From CAYZPB01 sp964551195 (GTDB lineage: Bacteria > Bacillota > Bacilli > Tepidibacillales > Tepidibacillaceae): a DNA stretch of 64,000 bases. The stretch lies in the NCBI GenBank assembly GCA_964551195.1, contig CAZKBI010000002.1:11932-75931 (forward strand), read 5' to 3'. Position 1 is the stretch's first letter. Every line of letters starts with the position of its first letter. This document shows positions 1 to 7,349 of this stretch, piece by piece. Below the pieces are notes generated by a model that did no database searches, was not told where the DNA came from, and worked only from the letters and a program-made list of their open reading frames with translations. Both the position numbers and the translations under genes were made by a program.

Positions 1-257
1 ATCTCTCCTTTAGAAAGACCTACATATACTACCCCAGCATCGGCATTCTGCATAGTAACGTCATAGCCAAGATCAGTTAAAATAATATTTACAATGTGAC
101 TTGGAATAAGCGTGCTTGTCCACGGCGTAACACCGATCACTATTTTCTCCGCTGCTTCTCCATTTTCTTCTCCATTTTTACCATCATCACCACAGCCAAC
201 TAATGCTATTGACATTACTAGCACTATAGCTAATGCAATTATAATAGACTTCTTCAT
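1..257 (-). CDS. opuAC: Glycine betaine ABC transporter substrate-binding lipoprotein (N-terminal part)
   Basis: Only the first 85 or so codons are in the window; the gene runs off the left edge. The protein opens with a lipoprotein signal peptide (MKKS, a hydrophobic run, then lipobox ALVGC), an acidic Gly/Glu/Asn linker, and then the start of a periplasmic-type binding fold (KIVIGVTPWTSTLIPSHI), as in ProX/OpuAC-type betaine-binding proteins. It would sit on the outer face of the membrane and deliver compatible solute to the permease encoded 21 bp upstream. The identity rests partly on the neighbouring permease and ATPase genes, because the visible part is short. The start is the ATG at 257; its Shine-Dalgarno site is poor, so it may be translationally coupled. 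Confidence 0.85.
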   Translation of the reverse strand, partial: MKKSIIIALAIVLVMSIALVGCGDDGKNGEENGEAAEKIVIGVTPWTSTLIPSHIVNIILTDLGYDVTMQNADAGVVYVGLSKGE

Positions 258-278
258 AGTCAATCATTCCCTTCTTAT

Positions 279-1115
279 TTAAAATTTAGTTCTCTTACTT
301 ATTCCCTCGGTTAAGCGGTCTAGTACAATTGCAAGCACAACAATTCCTAAACCACCGACTAAACCAAGTCCAGTATTAACTCTACCGATTGCTCCAAAGA
401 CGATTTCACCAAGTCCAGGTGCTCCAATCATTGATGCTATAACTGCCATCGAAAGCGCCAACATGATTGTCTGATTAATGCCAGCAATAATCGTCGTCAT
501 CGCCAGTGGAAATTGAACCTTTCTTAGTGTCTGCCATGAAGTCGAACCAAAGGCTTTAGCAGCTTCAACTACATCTTCTGGAACCTGCTTGATACCTAAT
601 GTTGTAAACCTCACTGCCGGCGGTGTCGCAAAAACAAACGTAGCAATTACTGCCGGAACAGTACCAATTCCAAATAGTAGAATTGTTGGAATCAAATATA
701 CAAAACTCGGTAGTGTCTGCATAAAATCGAGAATAGGTCGTATAACCTTATTTGCTCGATCAGATTTAGCTCCCCAGACACCGAGTGGAATACCAATCAT
801 AATTGAAAATAATGTTGCATTTAGTACAATCGCTAAGGTCTGCATCGCAGGCACCCAGATATCTACTGAACCAATAAACAGGAAACCTAGAAAGGTGCCA
901 AGCGCTAGACCCTTACCACCTAGCCACCAAGCTAATAATACAAAGATAATAGTTATTACTTCGGGCGGTATCCATATTAACAGATCAGTAAATGCGTCAA
1001 TTATTACGCCGAAAAAATCCCCGAGTTTATCAAAAAAGTCACCAAACTTCGGCATAAACCAACCTTTAATAAATATATTAGTCCATTTCTCTAAAGGTAT
1101 CGAAAAATAATTCAT
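279..1115 (-). CDS. opuAB: Glycine betaine/proline-type ABC transporter permease
   Basis: Polytopic membrane protein of 278 aa, the usual length for ProW/OpuAB permeases. After an amphipathic N-terminal stretch (about 1-45) come several hydrophobic segments. The EAA loop that contacts the ATPase is visible near residues 185-210 (EAAKAFGSTSWQTLRKVQFP). The family imports glycine betaine or related osmoprotectants by ATP hydrolysis. It begins 3 bp after the ATPase gene and is followed 21 bp later by the binding-protein gene, so the three form one operon in the order ATPase-permease-binding protein. A role in osmoadaptation is inferred from the family; substrate specificity cannot be read from sequence. 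Confidence 0.93.
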   Translation of the reverse strand: MNYFSIPLEKWTNIFIKGWFMPKFGDFFDKLGDFFGVIIDAFTDLLIWIPPEVITIIFVLLAWWLGGKGLALGTFLGFLFIGSVDIWVPAMQTLAIVLNATLFSIMIGIPLGVWGAKSDRANKVIRPILDFMQTLPSFVYLIPTILLFGIGTVPAVIATFVFATPPAVRFTTLGIKQVPEDVVEAAKAFGSTSWQTLRKVQFPLAMTTIIAGINQTIMLALSMAVIASMIGAPGLGEIVFGAIGRVNTGLGLVGGLGIVVLAIVLDRLTEGISKRTKF

Positions 1116-1118
1116 CTA

Positions 1119-2315
1119 TTATAACTCCTCCTCTTCATCTTTCAGATATAGTCCCGAAAGAATTGAAACACGAACTATAATCCCAACTAATCTGTCTTCT
1201 TCCACTACTGCAATGGGATATTTAGTTTCAGCTGCCACCGGTATAAGATCTCGTAGAGGAGTATCCTTAGTTGTCGTAAAAAAGTCTTGTGTAAGAATCT
1301 TCTCATCCCAAGTTTTGCTTTTAGCTGCTTCAAGCGCAGCATCGATTGTCAATAGACCTTTTAGTTTTCTTCCTTTTTCTATAACGAAAATACTTGAAAT
1401 TCCTTCTTCCTCCATATTTCTAATTGCGACTAAAGCTCCATCCTTCCAATTAGTAATAGCATCTGGCTTCTTCATGATATTTTCCGCGTTTAATACCTTT
1501 GAGCGGTCAACATCCTCAATAAAGCTTGATACGTAATCATCTACTGGATTATTTAATATCTCATCCGGGGTACCTATTTGTACAATTACCCCATCATTCA
1601 TAATTGCAATCCTATCGCCCAGCTTAAGCGCTTCATCCAAGTCGTGCGTAATAAACAAAATAGTTTTCTGCATATTGTCTTGCAGTTGCAGCAACTCATT
1701 CTGCATCTCTTTCCTTATTAGAGGGTCAAGCGCACTAAATGCTTCATCCATCAAAAGTATTTCTGATTCATTTGCCAGTGCACGAGCTAAACCCACGCGC
1801 TGTTGCATACCCCCGCTTAACTCAGATGGCATACTGTTTTCATAACCCAATAGGCCAACATTTTCTAGAGCAATTCTTGCCTTTTCTTCTCGTTCAACTT
1901 TATTCATACCTTGAATCTCTAAGCCATAGGCAATATTATTTAAAATATTACGATGTGGCATTAGCGCAAAATGTTGGAATACCATGCTAATCTTATGTCG
2001 TCTAACATCCAATATTTCTTTTCTATCCATTTTTATAATATCTTCGCCATCAATGAAAATCTCTCCGGTAGTTGGTTCGATTAAACGATTTACCATCCTA
2101 ATCAGTGTTGATTTACCACTCCCAGAAAGACCCATAATAACAAAAAGTTCGCCTTCATTAACCTCGAACTCTGCATTATTGACGCCAATAGTAGCGCCTG
2201 TTTTTTTAAGTATCTCATCCTTAGATGATCCTTTTTCTAACATCTTTAGTGCTTCATTTCGGTTTGGTCCATAGACCTTGGTAAGACCACTTACCTTGAT
2301 TTTAACATTTTCCAT
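1119..2315 (-). CDS. opuAA: Glycine betaine ABC transporter ATP-binding protein with CBS domains
   Basis: 398 aa, first gene of the betaine uptake operon. The ABC ATPase domain carries Walker A (GLSGSGKST, about 63-71), the signature LSGGMQQRVGLARAL (about 166-180), Walker B with the catalytic Glu (ILLMDEAFSALDPL) and the switch His (FITHDLDEAL). The insert before Walker A (about 25-45) is typical of ProV/OpuAA. The C-terminal third (about 265-395) is a tandem CBS module (Bateman domain), which in OpuA homologues senses ionic strength or nucleotides and gates transport. The gene is divergent from the ftsW-like gene across a 294-bp spacer. A possible promoter (TTGCGT-17-TATACT, 2370-2398) is weak at -35. 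Confidence 0.95.
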   Translation of the reverse strand: MENVKIKVSGLTKVYGPNRNEALKMLEKGSSKDEILKKTGATIGVNNAEFEVNEGELFVIMGLSGSGKSTLIRMVNRLIEPTTGEIFIDGEDIIKMDRKEILDVRRHKISMVFQHFALMPHRNILNNIAYGLEIQGMNKVEREEKARIALENVGLLGYENSMPSELSGGMQQRVGLARALANESEILLMDEAFSALDPLIRKEMQNELLQLQDNMQKTILFITHDLDEALKLGDRIAIMNDGVIVQIGTPDEILNNPVDDYVSSFIEDVDRSKVLNAENIMKKPDAITNWKDGALVAIRNMEEEGISSIFVIEKGRKLKGLLTIDAALEAAKSKTWDEKILTQDFFTTTKDTPLRDLIPVAAETKYPIAVVEEDRLVGIIVRVSILSGLYLKDEEEEL

Positions 2316-2369
2316 ATATTATTATACCTTCCTCATCTTCGGAAATTATTAATCTACTTGACATAATTA

Positions 2370-2398
2370 AGTATACCTTGTAATAAAAACCTACGCAA
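2370..2398 (-). promoter_or_regulatory. Possible promoter of the betaine operon
   Basis: Read on the minus strand: TTGCGT, 17-bp spacer, TATACT. The -10 matches 5 of 6 consensus bases and the -35 only the first three, so this is a candidate only. It lies about 55 bp upstream of the ATPase start. The same spacer also holds two 9-bp CTTTTATAT copies 11 bp apart near 2480-2497; I assign them no function. Confidence 0.3.
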
Positions 2399-2533
2399 AC
2401 CGTATATTCTAAGGTAAATCAGTATAATCTTTCTTGAGCCACCTATTGTTTTGCAAAAGTTCGTTAGACTATTGTATCCTTTTATATGCTTTTATATCCT
2501 CCCAGATACTGCCTGATGCAAATAGATGAATGC

Positions 2534-2562
2534 TTTACTAAAAAAGCTCTTTTACATATAAT
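2534..2562 (+). promoter_or_regulatory. Probable sigma-A promoter of the ftsW-like gene
   Basis: TTTACT (2534-2539), 17-bp spacer, perfect TATAAT (2557-2562). The predicted transcript starts near 2569, about 40 nt before the GTG start at 2610. An A/G-rich ribosome-binding site (AGAAAGGAAGAG) lies in between. Confidence 0.6.
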
Positions 2563-2609
2563 CATGTTAATCTACTTATTATTTTATCTGCAGAAAGGAA
2601 GAGTTCTAA

Positions 2610-3722
2610 GTGAAGACTGACCGTGGCGCGATAGATTTCCTACTACTTATTTTAACTATTGCCTTAGTTGGCTTTGGTATAGTTATGGTTTACAGTGCAA
2701 GCTTTACAGTCTCTTACTGGGAGCACAATGACAAATGGTACATAACCAGTCGCCAGATTATTTTCGCGATTATCGGACTTATTCTAATGTTTATCGCAAT
2801 GAACATTAGTGTCTCTTTTTATAAAAAATACTTCGTGGTTTTTTTGTTTGTGTCATTATTACTCGTAATTTTAGTTTATGTGCCAGGAATAGGTACTCCA
2901 ATCAATGACGCTAAAAGTTGGATAGGGATTAGTCTTGCTGGTAAAACATTTACAATTCAACCTGTCGAATTTGCCAAAATCGGTCTGCTTCTCTATCTAT
3001 CGGTATTATTAACAAAAAAGCCTGATAAGATTAGAGATTTTAAAACAGGTATCTTGCCATCTTTAATCATTATCTTAACCTTCTTTATTTTAGTGGCTGC
3101 TCAACCCGATTATGGTTCTGCAATAATTCTGGCTCTTGCAGCAGGTACCTTGCTCATTGCCGCTGGTGCGCGTTGGTTCCATATATTTGGATTAATTTTT
3201 GCTGGGGCACTTTCACTAATTGTGTTATTTCTTGCATCTGGACGCACAGAGAGGCTTATCTCCTACTTAGACCCATGGGCTGATCCCTATAATGATGGCT
3301 ATCATTTGATCCAATCGTTAATAGCTTTCGGAAATGGTGGCATTTTTGGAGCAGGCTTTGGCCAGAGCATCCAGAAGTTCTTCTACCTACCCTATCCACA
3401 TTCAGATTTCATATTCGCAGTTATTGGCGAGGAACTAGGTTTTATTGGTATCGCAATCTTTGTGTTAGTATTTATGCTTTTCCTATGGCGAATAATTGCG
3501 GTTGGTAGAAAATCAGCTCACCCTTTTGGCACGCTTTTTGCAACAAGTATCGCAGCACTCTTTGCTATCCAAGCAATAATCAATATTGGCGGTGTTACTG
3601 GCGCTATTCCAATAACCGGAGTTACACTTCCATTTATCAGTGCTGGGGGTACCTCGCTTATTACTAGTATGATAGCTGTGGGTATCGTTCTATCAATTTC
3701 ACGGGAACCGCGTGAAAAATAA
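2610..3722 (+). CDS. FtsW/SpoVE-family SEDS peptidoglycan polymerase
   Basis: 370-aa polytopic SEDS protein with about ten hydrophobic segments. The C-terminal signature ITGVTLPFISAGGTSLI is of the FtsW/SpoVE kind rather than the RodA kind; the RodA of this genome is encoded at 58804-59937. The Gln-Pro-Asp-Tyr-Gly segment in the central region (about 165-170) is also typical of SEDS enzymes. These proteins polymerise lipid II glycan strands together with a class B PBP. The start is GTG at 2610 after AGAAAGGAAGAG. The gene stands alone, with no murein or division genes beside it, so whether it serves vegetative division or spore cortex synthesis cannot be decided. A terminator hairpin follows the stop directly. 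Confidence 0.88.
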   Translation: MKTDRGAIDFLLLILTIALVGFGIVMVYSASFTVSYWEHNDKWYITSRQIIFAIIGLILMFIAMNISVSFYKKYFVVFLFVSLLLVILVYVPGIGTPINDAKSWIGISLAGKTFTIQPVEFAKIGLLLYLSVLLTKKPDKIRDFKTGILPSLIIILTFFILVAAQPDYGSAIILALAAGTLLIAAGARWFHIFGLIFAGALSLIVLFLASGRTERLISYLDPWADPYNDGYHLIQSLIAFGNGGIFGAGFGQSIQKFFYLPYPHSDFIFAVIGEELGFIGIAIFVLVFMLFLWRIIAVGRKSAHPFGTLFATSIAALFAIQAIINIGGVTGAIPITGVTLPFISAGGTSLITSMIAVGIVLSISREPREK

Positions 3723-3723
3723 A

Positions 3724-3753
3724 AAACCCCACCTTTTGAGAAAGGTAGGGTTT
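3724..3753. terminator. Bidirectional Rho-independent terminator
   Basis: 13-bp stem with one mismatch (arms 3724-3736 and 3741-3753, loop TGAG) between the convergent ftsW-like gene and the first lipoprotein gene. On the minus strand it is followed by TTTTTTATTTTT; on the plus strand only by TTT, so it should work best for the lipoprotein transcript. Confidence 0.8.
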
Positions 3754-3764
3754 ACTATCATTAC

Positions 3765-4070
3765 TTAAAGATAAGGTGCCATTTTTGCCATTAACTGAAT
3801 CTTATTTGATATTTCACCATTTTTAATTTGTGAAATTATATCATCCATTACCTCTTGAGTTACTTTCCCGTCTCCCAGTTTACTCTCAAGATTAGGGACT
3901 GCAATATCTAATAAGTCCTGAACATCTTTAGAAACAGGCTCTTCATCCCCGTTACTAGCTGGTGGCGTTGGCGCCGGATCAGTAGATTCAGCATTATTGT
4001 CACCGCATGCTGTTAAGCTAATTGCAAGTAATACAACCAATATAATAAGTACAAGTCTTTTTCTATTCAA
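3765..4070 (-). CDS. Small lipoprotein, paralogue of the next gene
   Basis: 101 aa, function unknown. It has a lipoprotein signal peptide with lipobox SLTAC (Cys22), an Asn/Pro/Asp/Glu-rich linker (about 23-47), and a C-terminal helical region of about 45 residues (VPNLESKLGDGKVTQEVMDD and following). That region shares the pattern PNL-x-x-K-x-x-DG-x-[IV]-TQE-x-M with the lipoprotein encoded just upstream. The start is TTG at 4070, chosen because GGAGG lies 7 nt before it. The mature protein is probably tethered to the outer membrane leaflet by a flexible linker. The DG-x-[IV/M]-[TS] pattern recalls short helical-hairpin modules such as SHOCT, but I would not assign it to a family. Confidence 0.8.
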   Translation of the reverse strand: MNRKRLVLIILVVLLAISLTACGDNNAESTDPAPTPPASNGDEEPVSKDVQDLLDIAVPNLESKLGDGKVTQEVMDDIISQIKNGEISNKIQLMAKMAPYL

Positions 4071-4116
4071 TGCAATTCCTCCTTTTAGTCATGCATTTAA
4101 GGACTCATTTTAAAAA

Positions 4117-4149
4117 ACAGCTCTGGCATATTCACTATGTCAGAGCTGT
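4117..4149 (-). terminator. Rho-independent terminator of the upstream lipoprotein gene
   Basis: 14-bp stem (4117-4130 with 4136-4149; one G-U pair) and 5-nt loop. On the minus strand it is followed by a run of T (GCTGTTTTTTAAAA). It separates the two lipoprotein transcripts, so the paralogues can be expressed independently. Confidence 0.85.
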
Positions 4150-4161
4150 CCTAGTAATATT

Positions 4162-4506
4162 CTATTTACCAGTCATAATTTTCTGTAACTCTTCGATGCT
4201 CATCTCACCATCGCCAACTTGTTGCAGAATTTCGTTCATTCTCTCTTGAGTGATATCGCCATCTTTAACTTTTTGAGTTAAGTTAGGGAATATCATGTCG
4301 ATCTTAGGTTGGTTAGCAGGGTCAGAAGCTGTGTAAGTTTCAGCTGGCTCTTCAGCAGGCTCTTCTGTTCCACCAGGTTCTTCACCGCCAGGTTCTTCAG
4401 TGCCATTAGGCTCAGCTGGCTCTTCGTCGCCATTACAGCCAACTAAAGCAAGTGAGAAAACTAATGCTAAAGCTAGTAATACGATTAGAAATTTGTTAAT
4501 CTTCAT
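4162..4506 (-). CDS. Small acidic lipoprotein, paralogue of the preceding gene
   Basis: 114 aa, function unknown. Signal peptide with lipobox LALVGC (Cys24), a low-complexity Glu/Pro/Gly linker (repeats of EEP and GGEEPGGTEEP), and a C-terminal segment (about 70-114) with PNLTQKVKDGDITQERMNEI followed by a second DGEMSIEEL turn. The C-terminus matches that of the neighbouring lipoprotein. I place the start at ATG 4506, not at the upstream in-frame ATG 4521, because GGGGG lies 8 nt before 4506. Extracellular, membrane-anchored placement is inferred from the lipobox. Confidence 0.8.
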   Translation of the reverse strand: MKINKFLIVLLALALVFSLALVGCNGDEEPAEPNGTEEPGGEEPGGTEEPAEEPAETYTASDPANQPKIDMIFPNLTQKVKDGDITQERMNEILQQVGDGEMSIEELQKIMTGK

Positions 4507-4589
4507 TTTTATTACCCCCATTTTTTATTTATATCTTATACATCTTAATATTACAACATAAGTATCAAGAATTGCAACTATTATGTGAA

Positions 4590-5846
4590 CTAATTATGGG
4601 CAAAAAGTGAACTCTCTTTTCTAAGCATGTCATGAGGTGAAACTGGAGAATTAACCTTTACCTTAACAATTTCTAACGGATGAGGTGCTACTGTAAGGGG
4701 ATTGTCTAGGCAATCTGTTAATTGTTCAATAACTTGTTTAAAACTCGTCCTAGGTCCGAAAAATTCAATTTCATCGCCAAGCTTAAAGTTATTCCTCTGC
4801 TGCACAGTTGCGATCTCTAAGTCTGCGTCATACTCCAGCACTTGCCCGACAAAACCAAATTCCCCATCTCTTATTCCCTTACCATAAATTTGTGCTTGTA
4901 CCCCTGGTATGCCGTCATAAAAACCTGCAAAAAGTGGCCGATGACTAGCTTTCTTGATTTCTGCCTTCAAATCGTCTAGTGCAGCCTCACTTGTCACTCC
5001 CTTAGTATATAAGTCGATTGCCTTTCGATAAGCATTGGTAATTGTCGCAACGTAATGAATGCTTTTCATTCTCCCCTCGATTTTGAAGGAATAAACTCCT
5101 AAGTCAATCAAATCACCAATCCGGTCAACCATTGATAGATCCTTCGAACTCATCGTATAAGGTACGTCTGCTTCCGCAAATAGCGGCTTAGCCTCGCCAT
5201 CTGATTCCTGATAAAGGTCATAATACCACCGACAGGATTGAGCACAACCTCCGCGATTAGCATCCCGATCGGTCATATGATTGGATAGTAAACATCTACC
5301 TGAGTAAGAATTACAGACTGCTCCATGAACAAAAACCTCTAGCTCAACATTAGTCCGAGCTTTAATTTCTGCAATCTCCGCCAGAGATAATTCACGCGCT
5401 AAGACAACCCGCTTAAGTCCGAGTTCTTCCCACATTTTTACTGTGCGCCAATTAGTGGCGGATGCTTGTGTGCTTAAATGTACATCAAGATTAGGCGCTA
5501 CCTGCATTGCTGTAGCGACCACACCAGGGTCAGCAGCAATAATTGCATCTACTCCAATTTCTGATATTCTCCGAAAATAATTAGGGAGCTCAGCTAAATC
5601 ACTCTCATGTGGAATAATATTCGTTGCAACATAAACTTTCGCGCCTCGCTTGTGAGCGAAAACCACTCCCTGCTCCATGTCCGCAAGAGAAAAGTTGCCG
5701 GCGCGCTCGCGTAATCCAAACTGTTCTCCACCGAGATAAACAGCATCTGCACCATAGTGAATCGCAAATTTCAGTTTTTCCAGACTACCCGCTGGTGCAA
5801 GTAACTCGCTCTGTTTTTTGTTATTTAAGTTAATATTATTTGACAT
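4590..5846 (-). CDS. trhP2: U32 family tRNA U34 hydroxylation protein TrhP2-like
   Basis: 418 aa, the full-length member of a U32 pair equivalent to B. subtilis YrrN/YrrO (TrhP1/TrhP2), which install 5-hydroxyuridine at tRNA position 34 using prephenate-derived chemistry. The U32 signature is intact: VFVHGAVCNSYSGRCLLSNH (about 168-187) and GGCAQSCRWYY (about 197-207) supply four cysteines of the kind that bind an iron-sulfur cluster. A C-terminal beta-barrel-like domain (about 325-418) follows. Start ATG 5846 has AGGAGG 8 nt upstream and overlaps the partner gene by 11 bp, indicating coupling. The methyltransferase that would use its product is encoded two genes upstream. Confidence 0.88.
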   Translation of the reverse strand: MSNNINLNNKKQSELLAPAGSLEKLKFAIHYGADAVYLGGEQFGLRERAGNFSLADMEQGVVFAHKRGAKVYVATNIIPHESDLAELPNYFRRISEIGVDAIIAADPGVVATAMQVAPNLDVHLSTQASATNWRTVKMWEELGLKRVVLARELSLAEIAEIKARTNVELEVFVHGAVCNSYSGRCLLSNHMTDRDANRGGCAQSCRWYYDLYQESDGEAKPLFAEADVPYTMSSKDLSMVDRIGDLIDLGVYSFKIEGRMKSIHYVATITNAYRKAIDLYTKGVTSEAALDDLKAEIKKASHRPLFAGFYDGIPGVQAQIYGKGIRDGEFGFVGQVLEYDADLEIATVQQRNNFKLGDEIEFFGPRTSFKQVIEQLTDCLDNPLTVAPHPLEIVKVKVNSPVSPHDMLRKESSLFAHN

Positions 5847-6696
5847 CGCGTCCTCCTGAAGCACTTAGATGCTGGTCTATTCGTTGACGAACATCCTTTA
5901 GAATCGCCAGCACCTCCGATTCTTCCATAAACAATCCATCTACCTTTAATACACTAATCCCAGCTGATAATAAATCATCTATTCTTGTGCGATGATCCAC
6001 TACACTGTCGCTAAATAAATGCGTACCGTGTTGGTCCTCAATCAATGGAAAGGCTTTCTCTGGTCGCTCGCGCTCACGTAAGAAGAGAAAGTCGTCATTC
6101 TTACTTGAAGCACCATCTTCTGCAAAATCATAATCTATATACTCTAGATAGTTGCTTACAAGCTGTCGACGTGAATAGAAAATTGCAGTCCTTCCATAAA
6201 TCTGAACTATTAGCTCCATTTCTGTATTTTCACCGATAACAATAATCTCTTCTATTGTTAACTCCCGTGCAAGCTCTGCTCGCTTAACTCCTTGACTCCC
6301 CCAGAAATTTATAACTCCTGAGTTAGTTATCATCGAACCTGAGCTTAAATAAAGTGGCACTTCACAATTTAACTCACTTACAATACTATAGACCGCCGGA
6401 TCCTCAAAAACTAACGCATCAATACCTAACTCACATACCGATAAGATAAAATCTTTTAACTCCGCTAACTCAGCATTATGATATAAGGCATTCACTAACA
6501 GATAAATTAGTTTCTTCTGGTCCTTTGCTAGTTTTATTGCTGCCGCAATCTCTGTAAGAGTAAAGCAACCAGCACTTTTAATAGCGAAAAACTTATCACC
6601 AATTAAAAAAGCATCGGCTCCGGCATCCCCGTAGCTTCTGATCTCCTCCAGGTTGTTCGCCGTAACCAATAGCTCAATGTTTTTCTGCTTTACCAC
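5836..6696 (-). CDS. trhP1: U32 family protein TrhP1-like, without the cysteine cluster
   Basis: 286 aa, the shorter U32 partner (YrrN/TrhP1 position). It aligns with its neighbour over the TIM-barrel half (for example IEEIIVIGENTEMELIVQIY against the equivalent segment of TrhP2). At the place where TrhP2 has its cysteine motif this protein reads GRTAIFYSRRQLVSNYL and has no Cys. It therefore should not bind the same iron-sulfur cluster and is likely a structural or substrate-binding partner. Start is GTG 6696 with GGAG 5 nt before. It begins 2 bp after the methyltransferase stop and overlaps trhP2, so the three genes form one tRNA-modification operon. Confidence 0.82.
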   Translation of the reverse strand: MVKQKNIELLVTANNLEEIRSYGDAGADAFLIGDKFFAIKSAGCFTLTEIAAAIKLAKDQKKLIYLLVNALYHNAELAELKDFILSVCELGIDALVFEDPAVYSIVSELNCEVPLYLSSGSMITNSGVINFWGSQGVKRAELARELTIEEIIVIGENTEMELIVQIYGRTAIFYSRRQLVSNYLEYIDYDFAEDGASSKNDDFLFLRERERPEKAFPLIEDQHGTHLFSDSVVDHRTRIDDLLSAGISVLKVDGLFMEESEVLAILKDVRQRIDQHLSASGGRDVK

Positions 6697-6698
6697 GC

Positions 6699-7334
6699 TT
6701 ACTCCACCAGCTTTCTTACCACAGCCAAGCCATCGCCTACTGATAGAAAATTTGTTGTCACACGTCGATCTTCGACAATAAACTCGTTGAACTCATGTAG
6801 CTTGCCTAGCATCGGTCTCGCCTTTACCTCTGCCACATCAGCAACATAGCCACGAAAGAGAACATTGTCGAAAACAAAAAGGCCACCGCTATCCAGCAAG
6901 GGAAGCGCTAACTCATAGAAATCGCGGTATTTCCCCTTAGCTGCGTCGACAAAAACAAACTGCGACCGCGGCATTTGCGGCAGCAGTTCAATTGCGTCAC
7001 CCGCATGTAAGATAAGTCGATCCGTTAGCTCAGCTCTTTCAATATTAACTCTGGCAATTTTCAGCATATCTTCGTTTCTCTCAATTGTATGAACTACCGC
7101 ATCAGGATTCGCTAACGCCAACCAAATTGCTGAGAAACCAATCGCTGTGCCTAACTCAATAATAATTTGCGGCTTAACAAGTTGGCTAAGTAAAGCGACA
7201 TGCTGCATGCTTAATGGATCCATAATTGGTATTTGATTATCGACTCCATACTGATACAGATCAGCCAACAGTGGATTACTAATAGGCATTAGACCAAGCA
7301 GATATTCCTGCACCTGCGAATTAATAATTCCCAT
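6699..7334 (-). CDS. trmR: O-methyltransferase, probable tRNA 5-hydroxyuridine methyltransferase TrmR
   Basis: 211 aa class I SAM methyltransferase of the O-methyltransferase 3 family. The SAM-binding motif I is IIELGTAIGFSAIWLA (about 56-71), the acidic residue after strand 2 is in HTIERNED, and FVFVDAAKGKYRDFYE (about 127-142) holds the metal/active-site Asp. By position (between mltG and the U32 pair) and size it matches B. subtilis YrrM/TrmR, which converts ho5U34 of tRNA to mo5U. A catechol-type methyltransferase is the generic alternative. I prefer ATG 7334 to ATG 7343 because AGGGG lies 9 nt before 7334 and abuts 7343. Confidence 0.85.
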   Translation of the reverse strand: MGIINSQVQEYLLGLMPISNPLLADLYQYGVDNQIPIMDPLSMQHVALLSQLVKPQIIIELGTAIGFSAIWLALANPDAVVHTIERNEDMLKIARVNIERAELTDRLILHAGDAIELLPQMPRSQFVFVDAAKGKYRDFYELALPLLDSGGLFVFDNVLFRGYVADVAEVKARPMLGKLHEFNEFIVEDRRVTTNFLSVGDGLAVVRKLVE

Positions 7335-7349
7335 CTTGCTCATCCCCTA

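Noticed and set aside
589..1110. Long opposite-strand frame inside the betaine permease gene
   Set aside because: It is antisense to a clear transporter gene, has low-complexity shadow composition, no ribosome-binding site and no recognisable family. The same applies to the frames opposite alaS, aspS, recJ, secD, ilvN and ruvA.
2358..2386. TTGACA at 2358 as the -35 of the ftsW-like gene
   Set aside because: No acceptable -10 lies 16-18 bp away, and the element would leave a 220-nt leader; TTTACT-17-TATAAT at 2534-2562 is better.
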